The notes under the pieces were generated by a model, which was given only the letters and a program-made list of their open reading frames with translations, searched no databases and was not told the DNA's origin. A stretch of DNA of 64,000 nt from SXNM01 sp964586155 (GTDB lineage: Bacteria; Myxococcota_A; UBA9042). Made by a program: the position numbers and the translations under genes. Shown here piece by piece: positions 56,271-64,000 of the stretch; positions within the stretch are counted from its first letter, which is position 1; each line of letters opens with the position of its first letter. The stretch covers positions 62,001 to 126,000 of the forward strand of contig CAZPHC010000016.1 of the NCBI GenBank assembly GCA_964586155.1, written 5' to 3'.

Positions 56271-57293
56271 CTAGCCCTGGGGCACGAGGTGGGCGCCGCC
56301 GCCGACGCGGGTGCGCGTCAGCTTGACCACGCCGGCGATCTCGGCGAGCGCGGTCGATACGGCGTCGAGCGCGCCGGCCTCGCAGAAGACGATGACCGAG
56401 GGGCCCGCGTCGATGGTGAAGAACGCCGGCACGCCGCTCGCGCGCAGCGCCCGGACGGCGTGGATGACCGCCACCGTCGCCGGCTGCCAGTAGACCAGGC
56501 CCGGCCGCGTCGCCAGCATCGTCGCGTGCATCGCCAGGCAGTTGGCTTCGGTCACGTCGGCCAGCTTGTCGAAGTCGCGGTTCTCGATCGCGTGGATGCA
56601 GGCGTTCACGTCGCGCAGGCAGGTCTCGATCCAGGCGCCGAAGAACGGCGACGTCTGCTGCGACTGGATCATGCCGTCGCCCGAGGGCGTCTTCTTCGGC
56701 CCGACGCCGATGTGCGCGATCACGGCGCGCAGCGGCCAGTCATCAGCCGACGCGATCGACTCGGCCGAGGAATCCGCGCCGTCCTCGCGCTCGCCGCGAT
56801 GCCAGAGCACAAAGCCACCGTGGATGCTGCGGCACGCCGAGCCAGAGCCCAGGCGGGCGATCGTCGAGAGCTCGCGATCGTCCATCTCGACGTCGTAGGC
56901 GGCCGTGGCGGCCTTGGCCAGCGCCGCGAACGCCGAGGCGCTCGACGCGAGCCCCTGCGCCGTCGGCACCGTGTTCACGGCCCGGATGCCGGCGCGCACG
57001 TCGGTGCCGGCGCGGGCGCGGATGGCGCGCATGACGCGGCCGACCCGGACCAACGCCTTGGCGTCGGCCGCCTGGTCGTTGATCATCATCATGTTGCCTT
57101 CGAGCGCGGCGTTCGGCGCCACGATCGTCAGCGTGCCCAGCTCGGCGATGCTGGCAGACACCGACGGCGCCAGCGGCAGGTTGCGCTCGTGGTCGCGCTT
57201 GCCCCAGTACTTCGACAACGCGATGTTGATCGGCGCAAACGCCGCGGCTCGACGCTGCTCGGGGGCTTCGCTCGTGGGCTGATCAGGGGTCAT
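56271..57293 (-). CDS. mvaD: Diphosphomevalonate decarboxylase
   Basis: The 340-residue enzyme forms IPP from mevalonate diphosphate. Seen motifs are NIALSKYWGKRD (23-34), NTVPTAQGLASSASAFAALA, ARLGSGSACRSIHGGFV and TIDAGPSVIVFC, which together are specific to this decarboxylase. The ATG at 57293 overlaps the mvk stop (ATGA); a longer form would start within mvk without need. Confidence 0.96.
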   Translation of the reverse strand: MTPDQPTSEAPEQRRAAAFAPINIALSKYWGKRDHERNLPLAPSVSASIAELGTLTIVAPNAALEGNMMMINDQAADAKALVRVGRVMRAIRARAGTDVRAGIRAVNTVPTAQGLASSASAFAALAKAATAAYDVEMDDRELSTIARLGSGSACRSIHGGFVLWHRGEREDGADSSAESIASADDWPLRAVIAHIGVGPKKTPSGDGMIQSQQTSPFFGAWIETCLRDVNACIHAIENRDFDKLADVTEANCLAMHATMLATRPGLVYWQPATVAVIHAVRALRASGVPAFFTIDAGPSVIVFCEAGALDAVSTALAEIAGVVKLTRTRVGGGAHLVPQG

Positions 57294-58252
57294 CGGCAGG
57301 TCTCCAGCGTCCAGGTGTCGGCGGTCCAATCCGCGGCGGCGTTGCGCATGGTGTCCGCGATCGCGGCGTTCGGCGCAAGGGCGAGCACGACGCCGCCCAT
57401 GCCGGCGCCCGACTGCTTGGCGCCGAGCGCGCCGGCGTCGCGCACTGCGGCGATCGTCTCGTCCATGCGCGCATCCACCACACCGAGCGGCCGCAGCGCT
57501 GCGTCAGCGGCGTCCATCGCCGCGCCCAACGCGGACGGATCGCCCCGCAGCAGCGCGGCCTCGGCGGCAGCGGCCGCGGTCGCCGTCGCATGCCACAGCG
57601 CCTCGTGGCGTGGTTCCGGCATCGCCGCGCGGGCGGCCTTGGCCCTGGCGACGGCGGTGGCGGTCGAGGGCGCCGCGCCGACGTCGAGCAGCACCCAGCG
57701 CGCCGCCCGCATCGCCTCGGTCGCGGCCGGCACGATCACGCCTCCTGGCCGGCCCTGCTGGAAGCGCACGGCCCCGCCCTCCGCCATCGCGGCGGCAGGA
57801 TCGAGCCCGGACGAGCTGCCGTGGACCACGTTCTCGACCGCGCGCGCCGCCGCCCAGATCTGCTCGGGCGCCACGGCGAGCCCCCGCCGATCCGCGAGCG
57901 CCCGCAGCGCCGCCACGGCAAACGCCGCGCTCGAGCCGAAGCCGCGGTGCATCGGCACCGTCGACGCGATCGTCACCTCGCCCGTCGCCAGGTCGGTGGC
58001 CGTGCCGAGCTCCTCCGCGGCGCCGATCGCGGCCATCTGGGCGCAGGCCTCGCGCAGCATCGTCAGCGTCGAGTCAGCGGTGCTCGGCTGTAGCGCGTGT
58101 CCCGGGGCCAGACGCAGGGGGCCGTCGTCGCTCCAGCGCACGGTCGTGGTCCAGCCGGGCAGCGCCAGCGCCAGCGCCGGGACGCCGGCCAGCACCCAAT
58201 GCTCGCCGATCAGGATGGCCTTGCCGTGGGCCGCGCCGACGCCGAGCTTCAT
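57290..58252 (-). CDS. mvk: Mevalonate kinase
   Basis: The 320-residue GHMP kinase has AAHGKAILIGEHWVLAG at the N terminus, the ATP loop TVPMHRGFGSSAAFAVAA (GFGSSAA 104-110), the catalytic Asp in HGSSSGLD (D151) and the C-terminal loop KQSGAGMGGVVLAL. It phosphorylates mevalonate at C5. The start overlaps the fni stop, and the stop overlaps mvaD. Confidence 0.95.
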   Translation of the reverse strand: MKLGVGAAHGKAILIGEHWVLAGVPALALALPGWTTTVRWSDDGPLRLAPGHALQPSTADSTLTMLREACAQMAAIGAAEELGTATDLATGEVTIASTVPMHRGFGSSAAFAVAALRALADRRGLAVAPEQIWAAARAVENVVHGSSSGLDPAAAMAEGGAVRFQQGRPGGVIVPAATEAMRAARWVLLDVGAAPSTATAVARAKAARAAMPEPRHEALWHATATAAAAAEAALLRGDPSALGAAMDAADAALRPLGVVDARMDETIAAVRDAGALGAKQSGAGMGGVVLALAPNAAIADTMRNAAADWTADTWTLETCR

Positions 58253-59310
58253 CGCGTCGCCTGCACCGGCGTCGCGGCCAGGTGCGAGATCGACGGCGCG
58301 CCGACCAGGAACATCGTCGTGCGCAGCGTCTCGATCACGCCTTCGATCTCGATCACGACCGCCTCGATCGCGCGCTCGGGATCACGATGGCTGCGCGCGG
58401 CGATCAAGAACGGCCACGCCATCGCCACGGCGTCGGCGCCCAGGGCGATGCACTTCGCCGCCTCCAGGCCGTCGCGCAGGCCGCCCGAGCCGATCACGAT
58501 CCGGCCCGGAAACGCGCGCCGCGCGTGCTGAACGCTCTGCGCCGTCGGCGTGCCGAAGCCCGCGAGCACGTTGCCGGCGATCGAGCGCGGCGTGCGCTGG
58601 CCGTGGCGCAGCGCCTCGATCTGGGCCCACGAGGTGCCTCCGACGCCCGCCGTCTCGACGCCGGCGATGCCCGTCTGGCTCAGGGCCGCCAGCGTCGCGG
58701 GCGACAGGCCGGCGCCGACCTCCTTGACCAGCACCGGCACGGTCGACTCGGACGCGGCGCGCGCGATCGCGCTGTAGATGCCACGCCAGTCGCGATCGCC
58801 CTCGGGTTGCACGGCCTCCTGCAGCGGGTTGAGGTGCACGTACATCGCGTTGGCGCCGACGATCTCGGCCAACTCGTCGAGCACGCCCTCGCGGGCGTCG
58901 CGCAGCTGGATCGCGCCGAGGTTGCCGGCGATCAGGGTCGTTGGCGCGACATCGCGCAGCGCGAAGCTGCGGATCGCCTCGGCGTCGCCGCCGATCATCG
59001 GCCGCTGGCTGCCCAGGCAGAAGCCGACGCGGGCCCGCTCCGCCGCGGTCGCCAGGATGCGGTTGACGGCACCGGCCTCGGTCGATCCGCCCGTCATCGC
59101 GCCGACGAGCAGGGGCGCAGCGAGTTCGACCCCGAGCAGGTTCACCCGCGTGTCGACGGCGTCGAGATCGAGCTCCGGCAGCGACAACGCCTCGAACTCG
59201 TAGTCGTCCAGCCCGTGCGTGCGCCCCGGCCGCTGCACGCTCGGCTCCTCGGCGGCGAGGCGCAGGTGCTCTTCCTTGCGGCGGCGCGCCGTGTCGATCG
59301 ACTCGTTCAT
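58249..59310 (-). CDS. fni: Type 2 isopentenyl-diphosphate isomerase (FMN dependent)
   Basis: The 353-residue TIM-barrel enzyme interconverts IPP and DMAPP. Motifs are RRKEEHLRLA near the N terminus, LLVGAMTGGS (MTGG 72-75), HLNPLQEAVQPEGD, VLVKEVGAGLS, GVGGTSWAQIE and GSGGLRDGLEAAKCIALGADAV for FMN binding. GGGAG lies about 10 bases before the ATG. It is the first gene of the operon, facing away from the winged-helix gene at 59541. Confidence 0.96.
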   Translation of the reverse strand: MNESIDTARRRKEEHLRLAAEEPSVQRPGRTHGLDDYEFEALSLPELDLDAVDTRVNLLGVELAAPLLVGAMTGGSTEAGAVNRILATAAERARVGFCLGSQRPMIGGDAEAIRSFALRDVAPTTLIAGNLGAIQLRDAREGVLDELAEIVGANAMYVHLNPLQEAVQPEGDRDWRGIYSAIARAASESTVPVLVKEVGAGLSPATLAALSQTGIAGVETAGVGGTSWAQIEALRHGQRTPRSIAGNVLAGFGTPTAQSVQHARRAFPGRIVIGSGGLRDGLEAAKCIALGADAVAMAWPFLIAARSHRDPERAIEAVVIEIEGVIETLRTTMFLVGAPSISHLAATPVQATR

Positions 59311-59505
59311 CGTCCGTTGCTCCCTGTGGACCCTGCCGCCTGCCGTCCGAGGTGGTGTCCGACGTGGCGTCCACGCCGCGGCCGCGACCGCTCGCGCGCG
59401 GCACGATCCGATCTTGCCGCGCTTGCCTGGATGCGCAACCCGGGCCCTTGGATGCGCACGTCGGTCAAAACGGCGCCGCTTCGTGCCCGGCCCGGCGATC
59501 CGGCT

Positions 59506-59533
59506 TTGCCTCGCCGGAACTTTCTGCTACGCA
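59506..59533 (+). promoter_or_regulatory. Candidate promoter giving a leaderless transcript
   Basis: TTGCCT and TACGCA are 16 bases apart and end 7 bases before the ATG at 59541. Transcription would start at or next to the start codon, which has no ribosome-binding site. Confidence 0.4.
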
Positions 59534-59540
59534 GCGCGCC

Positions 59541-60938
59541 ATGACCAGCGCGCCGACCGATCTCGCCCAAGCCCTGCTCCTGCCCGAGACCGACGAGGCC
59601 CTGGAGCGCCCGACGCGTGCGCTCGACGCGCTGCTCTCGCACACCTTCGCCGCCGCAGAGATCCCCGCGCTCGAGACGGCCGCAGGCGGCTTGCCCTTCT
59701 TCTCGATGTTGCGCGAGTTGTTCCGGCTTGGCGAGGCCGATTTCGTCGTCCGCATGGCCGTGCTCTCCGAGATCGCCGAGTCGGATCGGCCGCGTTGGGA
59801 GCCCGACGCGCTCGCCCGCCACTTCTCGTGGATGGCCACCGAAGCGCTGGCGCACGTGCTGCGCGGCCTGCGCCGCTCGGGCTGGCTCGAGCTCGAGGGG
59901 CGCGAGCACCGGATGTCCGATCGCGGCGAGGCCGTGTTTCCGCTGCTGCGGCGCATCATCGACATCCGCCCCTCGCTCGGCGACCTCGCCCTCGGCGTGC
60001 TCAACGTCCAGCTCTCGCGCGAGCTCGGCAGCGAGGCCGCCCCGGCGCTGCGCCACCTGCGCCACAACCTCTGCCGCATCGTCGAAGAGGCCGAGTCCGC
60101 GCTCGAGAGCCACTCCGAGGTGCGGATCCTCGAGTGCCGCTCGCGCATCGACCGCAACCTCGCCTGGGCCCGCCGCGCCCGCGTCGCGATCGAGGACATC
60201 GACCTGCACGAGGCCGAGGCCTACCGCGTCGCCCAGGCTGTCGGCCAGCAGCTCTCGGAGCTGCACCGCTGGCATGCCGCGCTGCATCGGGCGCTCGGCG
60301 ATCTCGCCGACAAGCGCGTCGCCCTCGGCGAGTCGGGCCTGTCGATCGTCGACATCACGCAGTTCCTGATGCGCTGCGACATCGCGATGCTCGCCGACTT
60401 CGGCGACCCGCTGATCGCGACGCCGGTGGCGCCGACCTTCGCCATCCCGGACAACCTGGTCCACGAGGCCGAGTTCGAGCTGGTGCACGCGCCCGACCGC
60501 GACGAGCCGCCCTCTCGCTACGGCTGGCTCGACACGCCGCCCGAGGACGCGAGCCCCGGCCAGCCCGAGCTGCCCGAGTTCACAGCGCTCGATCGCTTCG
60601 TCGCCGACCTGGGCGCGCTGCGCGACGGCAGCGGCCGCATGACCATGCGCGAGCTCGTGCCGGCGCGATCGTGGGCCGAGTCGGCGTACCGCATGTCGAT
60701 GCTCGCGCTCGCCGAGAGCGATCCGCACGTGGTGCAGGAGGCCGAGACCGCCGGCGGCGATCCCGTGCTGGCCTCGCTGTCGCGCAGCACGCCGTTCTCG
60801 CAGCATGTGCCGGCGCCTGGCGATCGCTACGAGCTGGTCGAGGGGCCCTTCGAGGGCGAGGTCTCGCTCGGCTGGGTCGTCCGCCACGGCGTCGACGTCG
60901 CGGACCTGCCCGATCCCGGGCGCCTGCACTCGGCCTGA
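59541..60938 (+). CDS. Winged-helix-containing protein of unknown function
   Basis: The 465-residue protein has no signal peptide or membrane helix. A winged-helix-like region lies at about residues 70-135 (EPDALARHFSWMATEALAHVLRGLRRSGWLE...HRMSDRGEAVFPLLR). It is followed by a long helical middle part (about 150-270) and a more acidic C terminus. No family was recognised; the wHTH plus long-helix plan recalls kleisin or plasmid-partition-type proteins but no specific motif supports that. The ATG lacks a ribosome-binding site and may be leaderless. Confidence 0.7.
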   Translation: MTSAPTDLAQALLLPETDEALERPTRALDALLSHTFAAAEIPALETAAGGLPFFSMLRELFRLGEADFVVRMAVLSEIAESDRPRWEPDALARHFSWMATEALAHVLRGLRRSGWLELEGREHRMSDRGEAVFPLLRRIIDIRPSLGDLALGVLNVQLSRELGSEAAPALRHLRHNLCRIVEEAESALESHSEVRILECRSRIDRNLAWARRARVAIEDIDLHEAEAYRVAQAVGQQLSELHRWHAALHRALGDLADKRVALGESGLSIVDITQFLMRCDIAMLADFGDPLIATPVAPTFAIPDNLVHEAEFELVHAPDRDEPPSRYGWLDTPPEDASPGQPELPEFTALDRFVADLGALRDGSGRMTMRELVPARSWAESAYRMSMLALAESDPHVVQEAETAGGDPVLASLSRSTPFSQHVPAPGDRYELVEGPFEGEVSLGWVVRHGVDVADLPDPGRLHSA

Positions 60939-60984
60939 GGTCGACCAGGGCCTCTTGGGCCTGTGCGCCGCAGACGCGGGGCGT

Positions 60985-62988
60985 TCAGCGGGCGGGCAGC
61001 AACATGGCGTCGAAGTCGAGCTGCAGCCAGCTCTGCCAGAGCGCGTTGTAGGCCTTGGCGTCGGCGCGGCCCCAGGCGTCGTCGAGGCGACGCAGACGCG
61101 CGTCGAGCGCGGCGACACCGGCGTCGGCCGGCGCGATGGCGCGGGCGCGGGCCAAGGCGTCTCGGGCCACGTCGCGCCAGCCGCGTCGCAGCGCGTGCGC
61201 GGCCTCGAGCGAGTGCTGCCAGAGCAGGGCGGCGCGCGTGGCGTGGTCCAGGCGCTCGACCGGGCCGAGTGTGTCCTGCAGCCGTGTCCACGCCGTCTGG
61301 GCGCGCTCGCGCAGCACCGCAGGGCTGTAGTCGAGCTTGCGCTCACGCTCGCGCAGCAGCCGGTGGCCGAACGCGCCGACGTCGATCAGGGCGGGCGGGA
61401 TCCGGTTGTCCGGATCGAGCTCGATCGTGACCTGCGTCCGCTCGATGCGCTCGAGGATGTTGCCGAGCGGCGCGCCCTGCAGGCCGAGCGCGGCGCGGGC
61501 GAGGTCGGCGTCGTCCGGATGGCGCGCGGCGAAGGCGCGGGCGAAGCCACGGCCCCCATCGGTGTCGCCGGTGCGGAAGCTCAGGTGCGCCGCGCTGATG
61601 TCCGGCCGGCGGCCCTCGGCGAGCCGGAACGCCTGCTCCTGGAAGGTCGTGCCGTAGTAGGTCGGCAGCCAGAGCGTGCCCGGGCCGATCGCCTGGCGCA
61701 GCGCGTCGTCGATGGCGTCCGGGCCGCGTTGGCCATGCGGCGCGGTGTTCGGATCCGCCACCAGCGCGGCGACGTTGCCGACGCAGAGCAGGCTGACGAC
61801 CGCGAGCGCGAGGCCCATCAAGCGCGAGCGCGCCGCCGCCAGCGTGGTCGCGATCGTCGCGACGAGCGCGCCGGCGCCCAGGGCCATCGCCGCCACGGCG
61901 AGCAGGGCGTAGCCGTGGTCGTCGACGTTGCGCAGGTCGACCGTCATCAGGGCCTTGCCGCCCAGGCCGCCGACGAGCGCGAGCCAGGTCGCCCAGACAA
62001 TCCGGCGTGGCCGCAGCGCCAGGACCACGAGGCCCGCGAGGCCCAGGCCACCGAGCCAGACGCCGAGGCGCTCGACCAGGCCCGTCAGCAACAACCCGGC
62101 CGACGCCAACGGCGCCCCCGCCGCCTCGGTCACCGAGCGCTGGAAGTGGGCCGCGCGCACGTGGTCCCAGATCCCGGGCAGATCGATGGGGTCGGCCCAG
62201 CGCAGCTCGGCGCCGCTTGCGGCCCGCAGCGGCAGCGCGAGGTACCCCAGGCCCAGGATCGCGGCGGTCGCGATCGCGGCGGCCAGCACGCGCGGCCGCC
62301 GCAGCAGCAGCCGCAGCGCCGGCCAGCCGGCGACCGCGATCGCGGGCAGGGCGAAGAGCGTGACGTAGTGGTGGTTCAGCAGCCCCAACGCGACGGCGAT
62401 CGCGGTCAAGCCGACGTGGGCGGCGACGCCGGGCGGCAAGGCGGGCGCGGGCACCGGCGCCACGCCGCGAGGGCGAGGGGCCGATCCGGCCTCGGCGGCG
62501 ATGGCGGCGTCCCCGGCGGCCGCGGCCGCGAGCAGCGCAAGCAGGTTGCCCGCCAGCGCCATCGTGTAGACCTCCACGCGGGTGCCGACCAGCCAGAGCG
62601 AGCCGCTGGCGCCCAGCGTCAACGCCGCCGCCCAGGCCGCGTGGCCGCCGGCCTCGTTCGACAGGCCGATCGCCGCCACCAGCCGCCGGGCCAGCCGCGC
62701 GAGCAGGAACGCCGACAGTCCGGCCCAGAAGGCGCTGAACCACGCCAGGCGCGCGCTGACCGGCGCGAACGGCACGGCCTCTTGCAGCCCGCTCAGCGAG
62801 AGCCACGACGGATGCCCGGGCGGATGCAACACGCCCAGCTCGCGGGCCCCGGCGACCAGCTCGCCGGCGTCGAGGAAGGCGGGCACCGGCGCCGCGACCA
62901 CCACCAGGGTCGCGAACGTCAGGCCGCCACAGAACCAGGCCGCAGCGTCGTCACGGATGCCGACGAGCGGCGCGCGCGGATCAGCCAT
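60985..62988 (-). CDS. DUF2723/GT117-type multi-pass membrane protein
   Basis: The 667-residue product has an N-terminal domain with PAFLDAGELVAGARELGVLHPPGHPSW, the hallmark of the DUF2723 family of protein O-mannosyltransferase-like membrane glycosyltransferases. About ten to twelve membrane helices follow to residue 420, including NHHYVTLFALPA. A soluble C-terminal region contains helical repeats. It probably transfers a lipid-linked sugar to an exported acceptor. Its ATG overlaps the stop of the PTPS-like gene by 8 bases. Confidence 0.82.
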   Translation of the reverse strand: MADPRAPLVGIRDDAAAWFCGGLTFATLVVVAAPVPAFLDAGELVAGARELGVLHPPGHPSWLSLSGLQEAVPFAPVSARLAWFSAFWAGLSAFLLARLARRLVAAIGLSNEAGGHAAWAAALTLGASGSLWLVGTRVEVYTMALAGNLLALLAAAAAGDAAIAAEAGSAPRPRGVAPVPAPALPPGVAAHVGLTAIAVALGLLNHHYVTLFALPAIAVAGWPALRLLLRRPRVLAAAIATAAILGLGYLALPLRAASGAELRWADPIDLPGIWDHVRAAHFQRSVTEAAGAPLASAGLLLTGLVERLGVWLGGLGLAGLVVLALRPRRIVWATWLALVGGLGGKALMTVDLRNVDDHGYALLAVAAMALGAGALVATIATTLAAARSRLMGLALAVVSLLCVGNVAALVADPNTAPHGQRGPDAIDDALRQAIGPGTLWLPTYYGTTFQEQAFRLAEGRRPDISAAHLSFRTGDTDGGRGFARAFAARHPDDADLARAALGLQGAPLGNILERIERTQVTIELDPDNRIPPALIDVGAFGHRLLRERERKLDYSPAVLRERAQTAWTRLQDTLGPVERLDHATRAALLWQHSLEAAHALRRGWRDVARDALARARAIAPADAGVAALDARLRRLDDAWGRADAKAYNALWQSWLQLDFDAMLLPAR

Positions 62989-63523
62989 GACCGGGCCAAC
63001 GACGCTCGGCGACCGCGCTCTGGCCGGGTGACTCCTGCACGGTCACGGCGATGCGCCGCAGATCGAGGTCGGGCAGCTTCTGCGCCAGCGCCTCGAGGAA
63101 GCGCTCGGTCAGCCACCGCGCCAGCAGCTCGCTGGAGGTGTTCTCGATGTCGAGCAGCTTCACGTCGCGCACCGGGATGACGTAGCGATCGTCCCCATAA
63201 TACGCCACGATCTCGCGCTCGCCCGCCTCGACCCGCAGGTGCGGGTTGCGCAGGGGCAGCAAGGTCCTGTGATCGAGGGCGTCGCAGGCGGCACGGAACA
63301 GCGGCTTCACGACCAGGAAGTCCGCGACCATCCACGCCTGGTCGAGCGCAGCGTCGAGTTCGAGCGTGGCCCGGTAGTTGTGGCCGTGCAGCTCCTCGCG
63401 CGTGCCGTCGGCGAAGATCAGGAAGTGCGCCGATCCGAAGTTGAAGTATTCCTTGTACAAGCGAATGCCGAAGCTCTCTTGCCCAGGCTGCTCCCGCCAC
63501 GCATGTGCTCGCGTCGTCGACAT
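62981..63523 (-). CDS. 6-pyruvoyl-tetrahydropterin synthase/QueD-like enzyme
   Basis: The 180-residue protein has the PTPS zinc ligands: H33 in FGSAHFL, and H46 and H48 in EELHGHNY. It also has WMVADFLVVKPLF, the Asp-His pair in ALDHRTLLPL, and the Glu in VTVQESPG. The Cys nucleophile of QueD/PTPS (C-x3-HGH) is absent; E43 sits in an E-x2-HGH arrangement, as in the PTPS-III type that can replace FolB in folate synthesis. GGAGGAAGG lies 5-6 bases before the ATG at 63523, which decides the start. It overlaps the glycosyltransferase-like gene. Confidence 0.85.
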   Translation of the reverse strand: MSTTRAHAWREQPGQESFGIRLYKEYFNFGSAHFLIFADGTREELHGHNYRATLELDAALDQAWMVADFLVVKPLFRAACDALDHRTLLPLRNPHLRVEAGEREIVAYYGDDRYVIPVRDVKLLDIENTSSELLARWLTERFLEALAQKLPDLDLRRIAVTVQESPGQSAVAERRWPGHG

Positions 63524-63670
63524 CTCGCCTTCCTCCCGCGCTCGCGGCCCCGGGCGGCGCGCCGGTTGGATGCCCGGCGTCGCCACGAGGTCTGCCCCGC
63601 GACGCCCGGCAGGGTAGGGCAAGGGCCGGGACCCGGCAATCGCCGGGCGGCTGCGGCCCGGGTGACGCGC

Positions 63671-63746
63671 CGAGCCCGTCGATCCGCGCCGAACCCGTCG
63701 ATCCGCGCCGAACCCGTCGATCCGCGCCGAACCCGTCGATCCGCGC
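63671..63746. repeat. Four 19-bp tandem repeats
   Basis: Four head-to-tail copies of CGAACCCGTCGATCCGCGC lie at 63671, 63690, 63709 and 63728; the first differs by one base (G for A at position 4). A partial fifth unit begins at 63747. They lie between the PTPS-like gene start and the YihY-type gene end. Confidence 0.95.
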
Positions 63747-63777
63747 CGAACGGGGTCGCTGCGCGCTGCCGAGCCGA

Positions 63778-64000
63778 TCAGCGCCGCGCCTGGCCCGGCC
63801 TGTGCAGCGCTGCACGGGCCTCCGAGGCCGCGAGCACAGCGACCGCGAAGAGCAGGGCGCACGACGCGTAGTAGAGCCAGAGCAGCAGCGCCACCACGCC
63901 CGTCAGCGCGCCGTAGATCGCGTCCATCTGGATGATCTCGCTGACGTAGAGCGAGAATACGCGCTGGCCGCAGAACCAGAGCGCGGCGAAGACCAGCGCG
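63778..64000 (-). CDS. YihY/BrkB-family membrane protein, 3' end only
   Basis: The last 74 codons of a minus-strand gene are present; its start lies beyond the window edge. The translated end contains FCGQRVFSLYVSEI, then MDAIYGALTGVVALLLWLYY and ASCALLFAVAVLAASEA, the last two membrane helices of the YihY/BrkB (UPF0761) family, ending in a TGA at 63780-63778. Function in this family is not settled. Confidence 0.72.
   Translation of the reverse strand, partial: ALVFAALWFCGQRVFSLYVSEIIQMDAIYGALTGVVALLLWLYYASCALLFAVAVLAASEARAALHRPGQARR

Noticed and set aside
62981..63523. Assignment as queD for queuosine synthesis
   Set aside because: The catalytic Cys is replaced and no other queuosine gene is adjacent, so the symbol was left blank.

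Overview
The window reads as chromosomal DNA from a GC-rich, didermic, myxobacterium-like bacterium (Myxococcota or a nearby former deltaproteobacterial lineage). This is inferred from very high third-position GC, an AgmX/PglI-type C-terminal domain, many predicted lipoproteins with cysteine-rich repeats, an apolipoprotein N-acyltransferase, FHA-containing signalling proteins, an outer-membrane-like small protein and a mevalonate isoprenoid operon. I saw no insertion sequence, prophage, CRISPR array, integrase or rRNA. Genes are tightly packed, many start codons overlap the previous stop as ATGA or GTGA, and no gene-free stretch exceeds about 300 bases.

Layout. 1-5.8 kb: an AgmX/PglI-tail protein, a lipoprotein-crcB pair on the minus strand, and two large cysteine-rich repeat lipoproteins on the plus strand, the second ending in a somatomedin-B-like domain. 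5.9-16.4 kb (minus): the classic translation/RNA cluster tRNA-Cys, rimP, nusA, ylxR, infB, rbfA, truB, rpsO, pnp, with a strong internal promoter for rpsO and a perfect-stem terminator after pnp. 16.5-24.4 kb (minus): a two-FHA membrane protein, two Dpp-type permeases, nagZ, an S41 processing protease and a coiled-coil protein. 24.6-31.7 kb (plus): a diacylglycerol-kinase-like protein and two large lipoproteins, one with a clan CD (caspase/gingipain-like) His-Gly/Gly-Cys signature. 31.7-37.6 kb (minus): lnt with a large insertion, a small lipoprotein, tRNA-Leu(CAG), a DEAD-box helicase and tRNA-Arg(CCT).

37.7-48.8 kb: ligA and a small exported protein; an ECF sigma factor with a zinc-finger/FecR anti-sigma (minus); then a cohesin-like lipoprotein overlapping an M1 aminopeptidase that carries a dockerin-like tail; rimO; a PKD-like lipoprotein; rpsT; and a protein with a MerB-like pattern. 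48.9-53.2 kb: a membrane HExxH metallopeptidase divergent from an FHA-GAF class III cyclase. 53.3-59.3 kb (minus): an operon fni-mvk-mvaD-pmk-polyprenyl synthase-MBL hydrolase, which covers mevalonate to IPP/DMAPP to a polyprenyl diphosphate. 59.5-64 kb: an unknown winged-helix protein, a DUF2723/GT117-type membrane protein, a PTPS/QueD-like enzyme, a 4 x 19-bp tandem repeat and the 3' end of a YihY/BrkB-type gene cut by the window edge.

How the parts relate. The window is rich in lipoproteins, and Lnt would complete their maturation. The cohesin/dockerin neighbours suggest non-covalent docking of a peptidase on a lipid anchor. NagZ beside oligopeptide-type permeases suggests muropeptide recovery. 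The mevalonate operon feeds quinone or undecaprenyl-type lipid synthesis; the upstream HMG-CoA steps are not in the window.
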